Positions 44,998-53,548 of a stretch of DNA of 64,000 nt are shown here, piece after piece. The position numbers were made by a program, and so were the translations under genes. Position 1 is the stretch's first letter, and every line of letters starts with the position of its first letter. The stretch covers positions 1 through 64,000 of the forward strand of contig CAKOXC010000006.1 of the NCBI GenBank assembly GCA_934129945.1. The letters run 5' to 3'. A model generated the notes under the pieces. The model ran no database searches. It was not told where the DNA came from and was given only the letters and a program-made list of their open reading frames with translations. The stretch is from an uncultured Bacilli bacterium. Lineage in GTDB: Bacteria > Bacillota_I > Bacilli_A > RF39 > UBA660.

Positions 44998-45445
44998 ATT
45001 TGCCTATTTTTTTGCTATTAGTTCTTCCAACAATCCAATCCATAGAAACATTATAAGTTTTACAAATATAATAAAGATTAGTTGTATTAATTAGATAATG
45101 GCCTGTTTCATAACCACTATATGTTGTTTGAGATATTTTGCAATCATCAGATAACTTTTGTTGAGATATATTTAAACTCTTTCTTAATTCTTTTAATTTC
45201 TTACTAATTTTAACCTTATCTGTTTTGAAATGACCATATTTTATATTCTTTCTAATTAAACCACAAATAAAATCTAATGAAAAATCATACATATCACAAA
45301 ATTTAATTAGTTTAGGTAAAGGTATAGAATCATGAGCAGTTTCCCATGATCTAACTGCTGAATCAGATACTCCAAATACATAACCTAGTTCAGCTTGAGT
45401 CATTTCTAATTCTTCTCTAGCATATCGTAAATTATTATCAAACAT
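44996..45445 (-). CDS. Regulator with two tandem XRE HTH domains
   Basis: The 149-residue protein starts at ATG 45445 (MFDNNLRYAREELEMTQ) after GGTGA. It has two consecutive helix-turn-helix units: residues about 5-60 (TQAELGYVFGVSDSAVRSWE) and about 85-140 (ISQQKLSDDCKISQTTYSGYE). Two XRE domains in one chain can bind two half-sites without dimerising. It is divergent from the genes starting at 45565 and may control the cargo operon. Confidence 0.85.
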   Translation of the reverse strand: MFDNNLRYAREELEMTQAELGYVFGVSDSAVRSWETAHDSIPLPKLIKFCDMYDFSLDFICGLIRKNIKYGHFKTDKVKISKKLKELRKSLNISQQKLSDDCKISQTTYSGYETGHYLINTTNLYYICKTYNVSMDWIVGRTNSKKIGK

Positions 45446-45564
45446 AACTATCACCGATACCATTGTCCCATTAAAATTAGTTTTAACTATAAAACCGAAG
45501 ATTATTCGTTAAAAAAGTGATATAATTAATTATGTAGTAAATCTTTAAACATTGGAGGTGCAAG

Positions 45565-45855
45565 ATGACTAAAAAGAAAAATGATGATTATGAGTTATTT
45601 GAAAAGTTATTAGAATTGAATATTAAATATGCTATTGAAGATTCAAATATTAATATGAGAATGATAGATAATAGAATTAAATTTTATCAAACTTTAATAA
45701 ATCATTTAGAAGATACTAAACCTTTCTTCTTTCAAAAAAAGAAACTTATTGAATATAACAATAAAAAAGAAGAATATGAAAATAAAATATCTGAATTATA
45801 TACTCAATTAGGCGAAGAATGTGAAATGATTGATAAATTGTATTCTAATATATAA
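45565..45855 (+). CDS. Small coiled-coil hypothetical protein
   Basis: The 96-residue, highly charged helical protein (YELFEKLLELNIKYAIEDSN, KKKLIEYNNKKEEYENKISEL) follows GGAGGTGC. I do not recognise the family. It is the first gene of a same-strand series leading to the nucleotidyltransferase and the kinase-hydrolase. Confidence 0.6.
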   Translation: MTKKKNDDYELFEKLLELNIKYAIEDSNINMRMIDNRIKFYQTLINHLEDTKPFFFQKKKLIEYNNKKEEYENKISELYTQLGEECEMIDKLYSNI

Positions 45856-45906
45856 AATAATGATAAAAATATGATATAATTATTTATAGTAAAGGCAGTG
45901 ATTTAA

Positions 45907-46902
45907 ATGACCGAAATTCAAAAAGAACAAATAAAAAAAATTGTTTATACTTTTACAAAATTGGCTAATGTTAATGATGAGAGAATTTGTAATGATTTAA
46001 TTAGTCGTTTAAGTGCTATGAGTGAAGAAGATGTTATTGATTATTTAGTAGTTGCACTTAATGATTTAGCAGAAAAAGGACAAGTAAAGATAGAAGATAT
46101 TTTTTCTAATGTAGATTTGATTACATCACTATCTGAAAAATATTCTTCAAAAGAAGATTTAATGTCAAGATTAAATTGGTTAAAAAGTATGAATATGACT
46201 CATCCTCAAATGCCATTATCAGAAAATCATCAATTAGTAATAGAAGCTTTTGATAAATTTAATCAGATAATTGGAACTAATTTTGATTCATACTATACTG
46301 GTGGATTAATGGGATATTTAGCAACTAATCATCCTTTAGAAAGATATCATGGAGATTTAGATTTATTTATAAATGAAGAACAATTACAATCTCTATATGA
46401 ACTAGTAAAACAAAATGATGAATTTGAATTTATAAGTAATATGGATCATAAAGAGGAAAACGGACATGAATTTAAAATCCAATATAAAGGAACACCGATG
46501 AGTATTGGACTATTCCTTTTTGAAAGAAAACCAGACAATGAAATTGTGATAAAAGAATACTATCATACTAATAACAATCCTAATGAAGAATTATTAGTAA
46601 ATGAACAACATTTAGCACCAGAATATGCAGAAATGATATTTGCTAATGACATAAGAGAACATAATGGAATTTCATATAGAATGCAAAGTTTAGAAAGTAT
46701 TTATAATGCTAAAAAGAACTCTAGACCTAAAGATAAATATGATGCAAGTATAATTAAAGATAGTATAGATTTAATAGTTGATTATAATTTAGATACTAAA
46801 AAAAAGAATAATTATGATGTTAAAAGAAAAAATGCTGATATTTCTGTTGTTGCAGAAATGGAAAAAAAAATTAATGATTTAGAAATCGGACGACATATTT
46901 AA
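45907..46902 (+). CDS. Nucleotidyltransferase-fold protein (AbiEii/MNT-like)
   Basis: The 331-residue protein has a helical N-terminal part and a nucleotidyltransferase core: the GG signature in SYYTGGLMGYLATNHPL (about residues 132-133) followed 16-18 residues on by GDLDLF with two acidic residues (about 150 and 152), then a further strand HEFKIQYKG. The C-terminal YRMQSLESIYNAKK, RPKDKYDASII resembles the R-x-KD-x-D of AbiEii-type enzymes. Such enzymes act as toxins that modify tRNA or as antibiotic transferases; substrate unknown. The next gene starts 16 bp downstream, suggesting a functional pair. Confidence 0.75.
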   Translation: MTEIQKEQIKKIVYTFTKLANVNDERICNDLISRLSAMSEEDVIDYLVVALNDLAEKGQVKIEDIFSNVDLITSLSEKYSSKEDLMSRLNWLKSMNMTHPQMPLSENHQLVIEAFDKFNQIIGTNFDSYYTGGLMGYLATNHPLERYHGDLDLFINEEQLQSLYELVKQNDEFEFISNMDHKEENGHEFKIQYKGTPMSIGLFLFERKPDNEIVIKEYYHTNNNPNEELLVNEQHLAPEYAEMIFANDIREHNGISYRMQSLESIYNAKKNSRPKDKYDASIIKDSIDLIVDYNLDTKKKNNYDVKRKNADISVVAEMEKKINDLEIGRHI

Positions 46903-46917
46903 GAGGAGTGTTGAAAT

Positions 46918-49527
46918 ATGAATAATGAATTAGATATTAAACATCATAATGTTGAGCAATATATTATAAACATTGCAGAACAATTAAATAAAGAAAAACA
47001 AGGAACTATTAGTGATGAAACTTTAAAAAAAGGAATTGAAGAATTTACTTCTTCTAAATATGATTCATATACAGAAGAACAAATATATAAAGAAATAAAT
47101 GAAATAATACAAAAAATGCTTGAAGAAAGAGAATTAAGAAAACAAGAATTTTTAAAAAAGCAACAAGAATTAAGACAAGCAAAGTTTGAAGAATTAAGAA
47201 AATTATATTTAGAAACAAAAGAAAAATATCAAAATATGGATTATTCTATTGTTCAAACTATGGATACAAAATATATGCAAAGTTATAATGAAACCAAAGA
47301 AGTTCAATTAATGAATCAACTTGGTGAAACATTATATGGTTTTTATAAAGGTGTTAGTAGTCCGAATGAATATGAATTATTAGTATCAAGATTAGGTAAA
47401 ATATGTGATATACCAGTAGCAGATTATTCATTGTATTTAGATAATGGAACTATAGACGGAATAAGCATAAGCTGTATTCCAGATAAGGAAAGATATGATT
47501 TTATATCAGGATATGATTTTGTAAAAATATATCCAGAAGTAAGTGATGTTGTTTCTAGAATTAAAAATAATCCAGAGCAACCAAAACCTGAATTATCAAG
47601 AGATCAAACTCAATATTATATGGATATTTTATTAAAAGGTTTTTCAGAAAGAGTTAAGAACCCAGAACAATTAGAACAACTTAAAAAAGACTATTTCAAA
47701 GCAGTTTTATTTAATGCTATATTAGATCAGAAAGATTTCAATTACACTAATTTTGCAGTATTATATGACAAAGTAAATGATTCATATCAAATGGCACCAC
47801 TATTTGATAATGGTGCAGTAAAAAACAATGATTCATTAGAGGGAACATATATTACTACTCTTGGTAGATCTAAAAAGGAAGATGTTATTGATTTATTATT
47901 TACTGAATACTATGATTATGTTTCTGATTTTACTAAAAAATTAGTATCAGAAAATGAAAAATTAAATAATGGTGAGACAAGTATGATATCTGATATGATG
48001 ACTTGTATTGATGACACAATTATTCATTCTGAAGCTGAGTCATACAAGCAAGTTGTTCAAGCAACATTACAAAAAGTCGTTGAAAGAGAAAAATTAAAAC
48101 AAAATGTTCAAGATATTTATTATCAATATCCTACTGAAGATAGAAGTAAAGATATAAAAGGAAAAGTATATATTATGCCACCTAACCCAGAAAAAGGTTT
48201 TAATTGTGGCTATTCATTATTTGTTCCAGATGGATGTCAGCCAGATACTACATTACTAGTTCATAGTTGTAATACTGGTGGTGCTGGAGTAAAAGATGGA
48301 AAACTAGATAGAACAAGAACCGCTATTCATTTATCTGAGGGAAATGAAGCTGCACGATTAAGCACAATTAAAACGAATCCTGGTATGTGGTTTGGTTCTG
48401 ACTTAAAAATGCCTGTATTAACACCATTGATACCTAGAGTTCAAGGATATTATACACAAGCATTAGGAAGTAAAGTATTTGAAAATGATGTTTCAATATT
48501 AATTGCAGATAATAATGATAGACCTATTGAAAAACAATTATCTGAACAAGAAATTAAACAAATACAAGAACAATGTAGAGATTTACCTTCTCAATTAGTT
48601 AGTATTATTTCTGAATCAAAAAGTGTTTTAGAACAATTAGGTGTTAAAGTTGATAGTAAAGTAATTATGGAAGGATATTCAGCAGGATCTAAATTTGCTA
48701 ATTGTTTTACTGCATTACATCCTGAAATGGTCAAAGCTTGTATTAGTGGTGGAACAAGTGGATTAGGAATTTTACCTATTTCACAATTAAATGGAGAAAC
48801 ATTAAATTTCCCATTAGGTGTTGCAAATGTTCCAAATTTTAATGCTGAAGCATTTAAATCTATACCACAATATTATTATATAGGAAATCAAGATTATAAT
48901 GATCCTGCAATGGTAAGTGATAAACAAAATGAAACACAGACACAACTACAACCAAGATATAAAGAAAACTATACTCCTCACGAAATAACTCAAGTTCAAA
49001 CACAGTTGGGTAAAAATCCACAAGAGAGATTTGATAATAATCAGAAAATGTATTCCCAATTAGGAGTAAATGCTAAATTTCAAAAGTTTAATGGAGATCA
49101 CAATTCAGTAACACAACAAAGAGATAGTAATGGTAATTTTATCACAAACGAAAGTGTTAAAGAATTTATAAGAGAAGTTATTACAAAAGAAAAAACTATG
49201 CAGCAAACATCACAAACAAAAAGTAGTGAACCTGTTCGTTCACAATCAAATGATACACCTAAAAAATCTAGATCATTTTCTCAAAGAAGTCAAAGTGAAG
49301 TTCAAGTTCATCAACATATAAAGCAAAAGAATCAAGCAATTAAACAACAAAAAGCACAAAAACAACAACTTAATAAACCAAAAGTAAAAACTTTATCAGC
49401 TCCATCATCTCAAGGAAATGGATCAAGTGGTAATAAAGGATACACTAATATAATTTTACTATCATTAATAGTTAGCTTTGTTTGTGGAGCATTATTTATG
49501 GTTGTTTATATGATTATAGGGAGATAG
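46918..49527 (+). CDS. HipA/CtkA-like kinase fused to alpha/beta-hydrolase, C-terminal membrane anchor
   Basis: The 869-residue protein combines domains I have not seen joined. Residues 1-100: charged coiled coil. About 120-330: HipA/CtkA-like kinase (QLGETLYGFYKGVSSPNEYE, SRLGKICDIPVADYSLY, then the catalytic-type LDQKDFNYTNFAVLYD with Asp273 and Asn278, and MAPLFDNGAV with Asp297). About 410-760: secreted-esterase-like alpha/beta-hydrolase (LFVPDGCQPDTTLLVHSC, nucleophile Ser588 in EGYSAGSK, His728 in NGDHNSV). Then a Gln/Ser/Lys-rich linker and a transmembrane helix (about 845-866). No signal peptide is visible, so the catalytic parts are probably cytoplasmic. It is coupled to the nucleotidyltransferase gene; an abortive-infection or toxin role is inference. 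Confidence 0.72.
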   Translation: MNNELDIKHHNVEQYIINIAEQLNKEKQGTISDETLKKGIEEFTSSKYDSYTEEQIYKEINEIIQKMLEERELRKQEFLKKQQELRQAKFEELRKLYLETKEKYQNMDYSIVQTMDTKYMQSYNETKEVQLMNQLGETLYGFYKGVSSPNEYELLVSRLGKICDIPVADYSLYLDNGTIDGISISCIPDKERYDFISGYDFVKIYPEVSDVVSRIKNNPEQPKPELSRDQTQYYMDILLKGFSERVKNPEQLEQLKKDYFKAVLFNAILDQKDFNYTNFAVLYDKVNDSYQMAPLFDNGAVKNNDSLEGTYITTLGRSKKEDVIDLLFTEYYDYVSDFTKKLVSENEKLNNGETSMISDMMTCIDDTIIHSEAESYKQVVQATLQKVVEREKLKQNVQDIYYQYPTEDRSKDIKGKVYIMPPNPEKGFNCGYSLFVPDGCQPDTTLLVHSCNTGGAGVKDGKLDRTRTAIHLSEGNEAARLSTIKTNPGMWFGSDLKMPVLTPLIPRVQGYYTQALGSKVFENDVSILIADNNDRPIEKQLSEQEIKQIQEQCRDLPSQLVSIISESKSVLEQLGVKVDSKVIMEGYSAGSKFANCFTALHPEMVKACISGGTSGLGILPISQLNGETLNFPLGVANVPNFNAEAFKSIPQYYYIGNQDYNDPAMVSDKQNETQTQLQPRYKENYTPHEITQVQTQLGKNPQERFDNNQKMYSQLGVNAKFQKFNGDHNSVTQQRDSNGNFITNESVKEFIREVITKEKTMQQTSQTKSSEPVRSQSNDTPKKSRSFSQRSQSEVQVHQHIKQKNQAIKQQKAQKQQLNKPKVKTLSAPSSQGNGSSGNKGYTNIILLSLIVSFVCGALFMVVYMIIGR

Positions 49528-49530
49528 TAT

Positions 49531-50118
49531 ATGCCAAGTCATAAAATTCATATTAAAATAGCACAAGATATAAATAAAAAACTTAAACTGGATAATGATT
49601 CAATCATGCTAGGTAGTGTTTTACCTGATCTAACTACTACAAAAAATCATGGACTATCACATTTTCAATATAAAGATGAATATCCATATAATCTAGCAAA
49701 TGCAGGTGAATTTATAAAAAAATATCCTAATATGAATGATGACATTTCTATAGGATATATAATTCACTTATTAACTGATAGATTTTATAATGACTGGTAT
49801 TATAGAAATTTTAAATTAAAAGGTATTAATAAAACGAAAGAATTTTAACATAGTTTATTTGAGTCTTATGATAATTATATTCTGAAACATTTTAAATTAA
49901 ATAAATTTAATGATATTGAAGTAATTAATAAAATACCAAACTATCAAGATTTGGAATTTGATAAAAAATATTTAATAAATTATATTGATAAATTTAATAA
50001 TGAAATTGCTAATAGTGAAATTGATGATATTTATACAATTGATAATCTAGATTCGTTAAATCAACTATACAATGATTGCTTATCATTTATACTAAATTTT
50101 CTAGAAGAAAGGAAGTAA
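49531..50118 (+). pseudogene. Zinc-dependent phospholipase C-like gene with an in-frame TAA
   Basis: The frame from ATG 49531 (MPSHKIHIKIAQDINKKL, SVLPDLTTTKNHGLSHFQY, GYIIHLLTDRFYNDWYY) stops at TAA 49846-49848 after 105 residues, then continues in the same frame without another start to TAA 50116-50118 (HSLFESYDNYIL ... LNFLEERK). The full frame is 195 codons. The N-terminal His/Asp pattern recalls the zinc-dependent phospholipase C/S1-P1 helical fold; the lost part is needed for that fold. One base change (TAA from AAA, GAA or CAA) explains it. It starts 3 bp after the kinase-hydrolase stop, so it belongs to the same operon. Confidence 0.75.
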
Positions 50119-50121
50119 ACA

Positions 50122-50736
50122 ATGGATAATAACTTAAATGTAAAAATATTAGAATCATATGTTGAAATAGATAAAATTCATGATGATATTAATAGTAAAA
50201 TATTTAGTTTTATTACAAAAGCAAATGAACTTGTTGAATTATCAGAAGATGATTATCAAATTGAAAAAACATTAATGTTAAACAAAATATCATTAAAAGG
50301 CTATGTCTTGGATTCTGATTTATGTAATCAATTGAATGAAAATAATATTAATGATTATTCAATAGATGAACTTAAAAATTATATAATGCAATATGAAAAA
50401 TCGTTTAATACTGATTATTCACAATACTTGTTAGCACTTTCTCTATATGAACTAATTGAAGATATAGAAGAACAAGTTAATTCTAAAATAGAATTAGAAA
50501 TAAGTGAATTAAGTAATATAATACAAAACATAAGTGATATTAAAAATACCGAGAAAACCAACTATGAAAAATTATATTATAATTTCAAAAGTCAACTAGA
50601 TGATTGTTTTAAAGAAAATAAATTAGATGAAAAGTCCTATGGAATATGTATTCAAATATTAAATGATATATTTAATTTTTATATAAGTGGTTATCCAAAT
50701 ATACCAGATGAGTACTTATATCATGAAGAAAGTTAA
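50122..50736 (+). CDS. Hypothetical element-borne helical protein
   Basis: The 204-residue acidic protein (MDNNLNVKILESYVEIDKIH) is predicted all-helical with long coiled-coil stretches (ELIEDIEEQVNSKIELEISELS). I do not recognise the family. The start follows AAAGGAAG, 3 bp after the broken upstream frame. It ends the cargo operon and is followed by the probable oriT and a terminator. Confidence 0.65.
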   Translation: MDNNLNVKILESYVEIDKIHDDINSKIFSFITKANELVELSEDDYQIEKTLMLNKISLKGYVLDSDLCNQLNENNINDYSIDELKNYIMQYEKSFNTDYSQYLLALSLYELIEDIEEQVNSKIELEISELSNIIQNISDIKNTEKTNYEKLYYNFKSQLDDCFKENKLDEKSYGICIQILNDIFNFYISGYPNIPDEYLYHEES

Positions 50737-50738
50737 AG

Positions 50739-50820
50739 ACTATCTTTAAGGCAAGATAGTAACACACTACCAAGTCGGCATAATGCCAACTAGGAATAGT
50801 GTGCAAAGGGACACCCTTTT
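50739..50820 (+). other. oriT: Probable MobV-type origin of transfer (oriT)
   Basis: CACACTA (50763-50769) and TAGTGTG (50797-50803) are perfect inverted arms around an inner stem AGTCGGCA / TGCCAACT. TAGTGTG is the sequence preceding the nick in MobV origins such as pMV158. Next come AAAGGG / CCCTTT and, upstream, ACTATCTT / AAGATAGT. It is about 6 kb from mob. Confidence 0.6.
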
Positions 50821-50830
50821 GAAACCCAAT

Positions 50831-50877
50831 AAGCAACATTTCACAAACTATCGTAAGTGAATGTTGCTCTTTTTTAT
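50831..50877 (+). terminator. Terminator after the cargo operon/oriT
   Basis: AGCAACATTTCAC pairs with GTAAGTGAATGTTGCT (with a bulge) and is followed by a T run. Confidence 0.85.
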
Positions 50878-50966
50878 TTTGTCATGCGACTTCATAAAAA
50901 AGAAAGAATACTATCGCCACTTTCATGAGTAAACTCACAAAACGTGCCCCGTATTCTTTAAATAAA

Positions 50967-51015
50967 AATAACCTAATACCTAATCTAACGAAAAGGTAAA
51001 AGGTTATTTTTTTAT
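50967..51015. terminator. Hairpin terminator downstream of the minus-strand repressor operon
   Basis: AATAACCT pairs with AGGTTATT, flanked by A and T runs. A further stem AGAATAC / GTATTCT spans 50907-50959. Together with the oriT these explain the 285 bases between genes. Confidence 0.7.
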
Positions 51016-51020
51016 TTGAA

Positions 51021-51449
51021 TTATTTATTATTCTTTAATAAATTTGCTGTGTCCTTTTTAGCATTCCATATTGATAGATACATAAATAATTCAAATTCTA
51101 ATGTCATAATAAATGCACCTATTATGACAAAATTATTTTTCATAACATTATGATTAAATGTATCAAAGAATACTACTAAGCATAATAATGTTCCGAAAAA
51201 TACAACTAGCAATGTTGTGCTATCATCAAAACTTCTTTTAATTGTTCTTGATTTATTCTTATCTATATCTAATCCTAATTTGCTCCAAGCATTTAAATCT
51301 AATATAAGACTAACTGCAAGTAAAGCTGTTGAAGCCCAGAACATATTTTTAAAATAATTGCTACCAACTATTTGTGATAATCCAAAACTTACTACAAAGA
51401 ATATTGATAATAATATTACTGCTATCTTTATTATTTTACTATTTCGCAT
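51021..51449 (-). CDS. Four-helix membrane protein of the repressor operon
   Basis: The 142-residue protein has four hydrophobic segments (IIKIAVILLSIFFVVSFGL; MFWASTALLAVSLILDL; TLLVVFFGTLLCLVVFF; VIIGAFIMTLEFELFMYL). I do not recognise the family. It overlaps the upstream XRE repressor by 11 bp, so the two are translationally coupled. Superinfection immunity or entry exclusion would be a plausible role for a membrane protein in this position; that is inference. Confidence 0.7.
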   Translation of the reverse strand: MRNSKIIKIAVILLSIFFVVSFGLSQIVGSNYFKNMFWASTALLAVSLILDLNAWSKLGLDIDKNKSRTIKRSFDDSTTLLVVFFGTLLCLVVFFDTFNHNVMKNNFVIIGAFIMTLEFELFMYLSIWNAKKDTANLLKNNK

Positions 51450-51939
51450 TTTTATTTCTCTCCTTTACTTTTAAACTTTGAATTAAATTAATTATTTCGT
51501 CTTGTGTATTTATTTGATACTTTGTATCTTCAATAGTATTTTGTAATAACTCTCTTTCACTTTCTATTATACTTTCATCATTTAGTTTTTCTTCACAAGA
51601 TAAAACTAACTTTTCAAGATTTTGTTTATTTCCTAAAACATTAACTTCTGCCTCATTAAGTTCATCTCCTTTTAATTTAGAATAATAATCTTTTATAAAA
51701 GGATTTAATGGACTGACTTCTATACCTAATCCAATCATATACATTAGATCACTATAATTAACATCTAATACATTACTTATCTTACGAAGTATTTTAGGAC
51801 TTGGTTCTTTTCTTATACCTGATTCAATTTTAGAAAGTTCAGAGTTATTTATATTCGCCAATTTTGCAAGTTGTCTTTGCGAAAGATTAGCTTTTTCTCT
51901 AGCTTCGGTAATTACTTCACCGATATTTTTTTCTAGCAT
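51439..51939 (-). CDS. XRE-family repressor of the element
   Basis: The 166-residue protein has an N-terminal HTH (NLSQRQLAKLANINNSELSKIE, SPKILRKISNVLDVNY) and a helical C-terminal domain likely for oligomerisation. GAGGTGA precedes the start. Divergent promoters with repeated AAAATGT-type operators lie upstream, the layout of phage-type lysogeny switches. It probably represses the rightward replication, SSB and recombinase genes. Confidence 0.88.
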   Translation of the reverse strand: MLEKNIGEVITEAREKANLSQRQLAKLANINNSELSKIESGIRKEPSPKILRKISNVLDVNYSDLMYMIGLGIEVSPLNPFIKDYYSKLKGDELNEAEVNVLGNKQNLEKLVLSCEEKLNDESIIESERELLQNTIEDTKYQINTQDEIINLIQSLKVKERNKNAK

Positions 51940-51960
51940 AGAAATTCACCTCACACCATA

Positions 51961-52045
51961 ATAATACACCTATTGGGTAAAAATGTCAACATTTTTTATT
52001 TTTTTGAGTAAAAATGTTGACAACGATGTAATTAGCATGATATAT
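51961..52045. promoter_or_regulatory. Divergent promoters and operators of the element switch
   Basis: Minus strand: TTGACA (51989-51984), 17 bp, TATTAT (51966-51961). Plus strand: TTGACA (52017-52022), 18 bp, TATATT. GTAAAAATGTCAAC and GTAAAAATGTTGAC overlap the two -35 boxes and form near-palindromes AAAAATGT / ACATTTTT, good candidates for repressor sites. Confidence 0.75.
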
Positions 52046-52119
52046 TATATGTGTTTCCAAATGAACCCATTTTAAAATTAAATGGGTAACATAGAAAAAG
52101 AAAGGAGGAAATCAAATGT

Positions 52120-52386
52120 ATGAGATTGAAAAAGCAACTAGAATTAATTGATCCAAGAGTATGGAGAGATAAGAATATCAAGTTTGAAACAAAACTGATA
52201 TACAAAATACTCTGTGCAGAACAATCCCAAAGATGTGAATTCACAAGCATAAGCATTGGGAAAGTTCAAAAAAAGTTAAGTATAACAAATGTTGGATTCA
52301 AAAAGAACCTACAAATATTAGAAGATAACAAATATATAAGGTTCAATGAATACAGCCGAGGATTATACACATACGAGATTTGTTAG
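52120..52386 (+). CDS. HTH_36-like replication-type protein (short)
   Basis: The 88-residue protein (MRLKKQLELIDPRVWRDKNI) has a winged-helix pattern: FETKLIYKILCAEQSQRC, SISIGKVQKKLSITNVGFKKNL, ILEDNKYIRFNE. It resembles the DNA-binding N-terminus of replication initiators of phages and plasmids. It is the first gene under the rightward promoter. AGGAGG lies about 12 nt before the ATG, an unusually long spacing; a competing out-of-frame ATG overlaps at 52116. Confidence 0.6.
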   Translation: MRLKKQLELIDPRVWRDKNIKFETKLIYKILCAEQSQRCEFTSISIGKVQKKLSITNVGFKKNLQILEDNKYIRFNEYSRGLYTYEIC

Positions 52387-52476
52387 AAAAGATTGAATCG
52401 CTAACAAATAAAGGTTCAGTAAATGTTCGTAGATTTATATTAGAACCTATCTTATAGAAATATAAGATGAACAAGT

Positions 52477-52555
52477 TTGAAGTAAAACATATTTCAAAGA
52501 ACGAAATAAAAGAATAAAAGGGATTGAAATATGTTGTATGTATGTTTTACTTCAA
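52477..52555. repeat. Nested inverted repeats between the two HTH_36 genes
   Basis: The left arm 52477-52497 reads TTGAAGTAAAACATA then TTTCAA. Its first 15 bases match the reverse complement of 52541-52555, and its last 11 (ACATATTTCAA) match that of 52524-52534. The two pairings overlap and are mutually exclusive, as in a replication origin or switch. The remaining bases from 52387 to 52671 hold no gene. Confidence 0.7.
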
Positions 52556-52611
52556 GCAACCTATTAGTGAGATTTATCTCACACAGGGATTTTATTGTCA
52601 TTATTAGTATG

Positions 52612-52641
52612 ACTTGTAAGTAGTGGTTACAAGTTTTTTTA
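52612..52641 (+). terminator. Terminator or attenuator before the second HTH_36 gene
   Basis: ACTTGTAA / TTACAAGT followed by a T run, 31 bp upstream of the ATG at 52672. Confidence 0.75.
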
Positions 52642-52671
52642 TTGCCTAAAATTAAGAAAGGAGAATGATTT

Positions 52672-52950
52672 ATGAACAACGATATAACAAATTTAAAATA
52701 TGTAGAAGTTCCAGTGGTAGTTTTATTAGATGAAGATTTATCTACTACTACTAAACTTTTAATGGGTTTAATAACTACTCTATCAATGCAAGAGGGTTTT
52801 TGTTTTGCTAGTAATAGATATTTAAGTAATCTTATGAAAGTATCTAGAAGAACAATTACTAGTTGCATAGCTTCATTAAGAAAGAAAAACTATATTAGAG
52901 TTGAAAGTGAACCTAATACTAGAAGAATATATTTAGCAAATATCTTCTAG
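52672..52950 (+). CDS. HTH_36-type winged-helix protein
   Basis: The 92-residue protein matches the stand-alone HTH_36 domain of mobile-element replication proteins: LKYVEVPVVVLLDEDLSTTTKL, CFASNRYLSNLMKVSRRTIT, IASLRKKNYIRVESE and a final RRIYLANI. AAAGGAG precedes the start. A 150-base AT-rich tract follows with no gene. Confidence 0.8.
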   Translation: MNNDITNLKYVEVPVVVLLDEDLSTTTKLLMGLITTLSMQEGFCFASNRYLSNLMKVSRRTITSCIASLRKKNYIRVESEPNTRRIYLANIF

Positions 52951-53101
52951 AGTTTATAGCAAGATACTACTAATCAGTATAGCGAGTATCTTCTAATATA
53001 ATAAATAAGATAATAAATAATATTAATAAATAATATAAATTTAAATTTATTTAAATAATTTAAATCTTTAAAAAAAATTAAAATGAAGGGAATGATAAAA
53101 A

Positions 53102-53521
53102 ATGAAATATGATTTAAACGAAATAATTATATCTGGAACTATTAATAGTATCACAGATAATAAAAATGATTATATTAAGTTTGGTTTAACCACTCTTAAA
53201 TATGATGAAAGAAAAGTTTTTGCTAGTTTTAATATTAACCGAAATCTTTATGAAATATATAAAGATTTTTTTGTTAAAGGAACAAAAGTATTTATAAAAG
53301 GTTATCTTAACTCTTATATTACCAATAATAAAATCCAAAGTTTTGTAACTGTGACCGATATAGCAAATAATCAAGATGAGATTATGACTGGCAGAAAAGG
53401 TCCTCATATAAGACTTGATCCAGACGGAGTTGAAGTTTGGGACGGAAAACGATGTGAAGCAATACCACCTACTGAAGAAGAACTTAAAGAAATGGAAGAA
53501 TTATTAAAAGAATATCAATAG
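53102..53521 (+). CDS. Single-stranded DNA-binding-like OB-fold protein
   Basis: The 139-residue protein has an OB-fold pattern (EIIISGTINSITDNKNDYIKF, VFASFNINRNLYEIYKD, VKGTKVFIKGYLNSYI, IQSFVTVTDI) and an acidic C-terminus (TEEELKEMEELLKEYQ), as in SSB proteins. It would protect single-stranded DNA during element replication or transfer. It lies just upstream of the recombination genes. Confidence 0.7.
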   Translation: MKYDLNEIIISGTINSITDNKNDYIKFGLTTLKYDERKVFASFNINRNLYEIYKDFFVKGTKVFIKGYLNSYITNNKIQSFVTVTDIANNQDEIMTGRKGPHIRLDPDGVEVWDGKRCEAIPPTEEELKEMEELLKEYQ

Positions 53522-53548
53522 AAAGGTGTGATAATTTATGAAGAATAG

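Noticed and set aside
52494..52868. Minus-strand ORF across the HTH_36 gene
   Set aside because: It runs antisense to a recognisable winged-helix gene and over a terminator; no family features or ribosome site.
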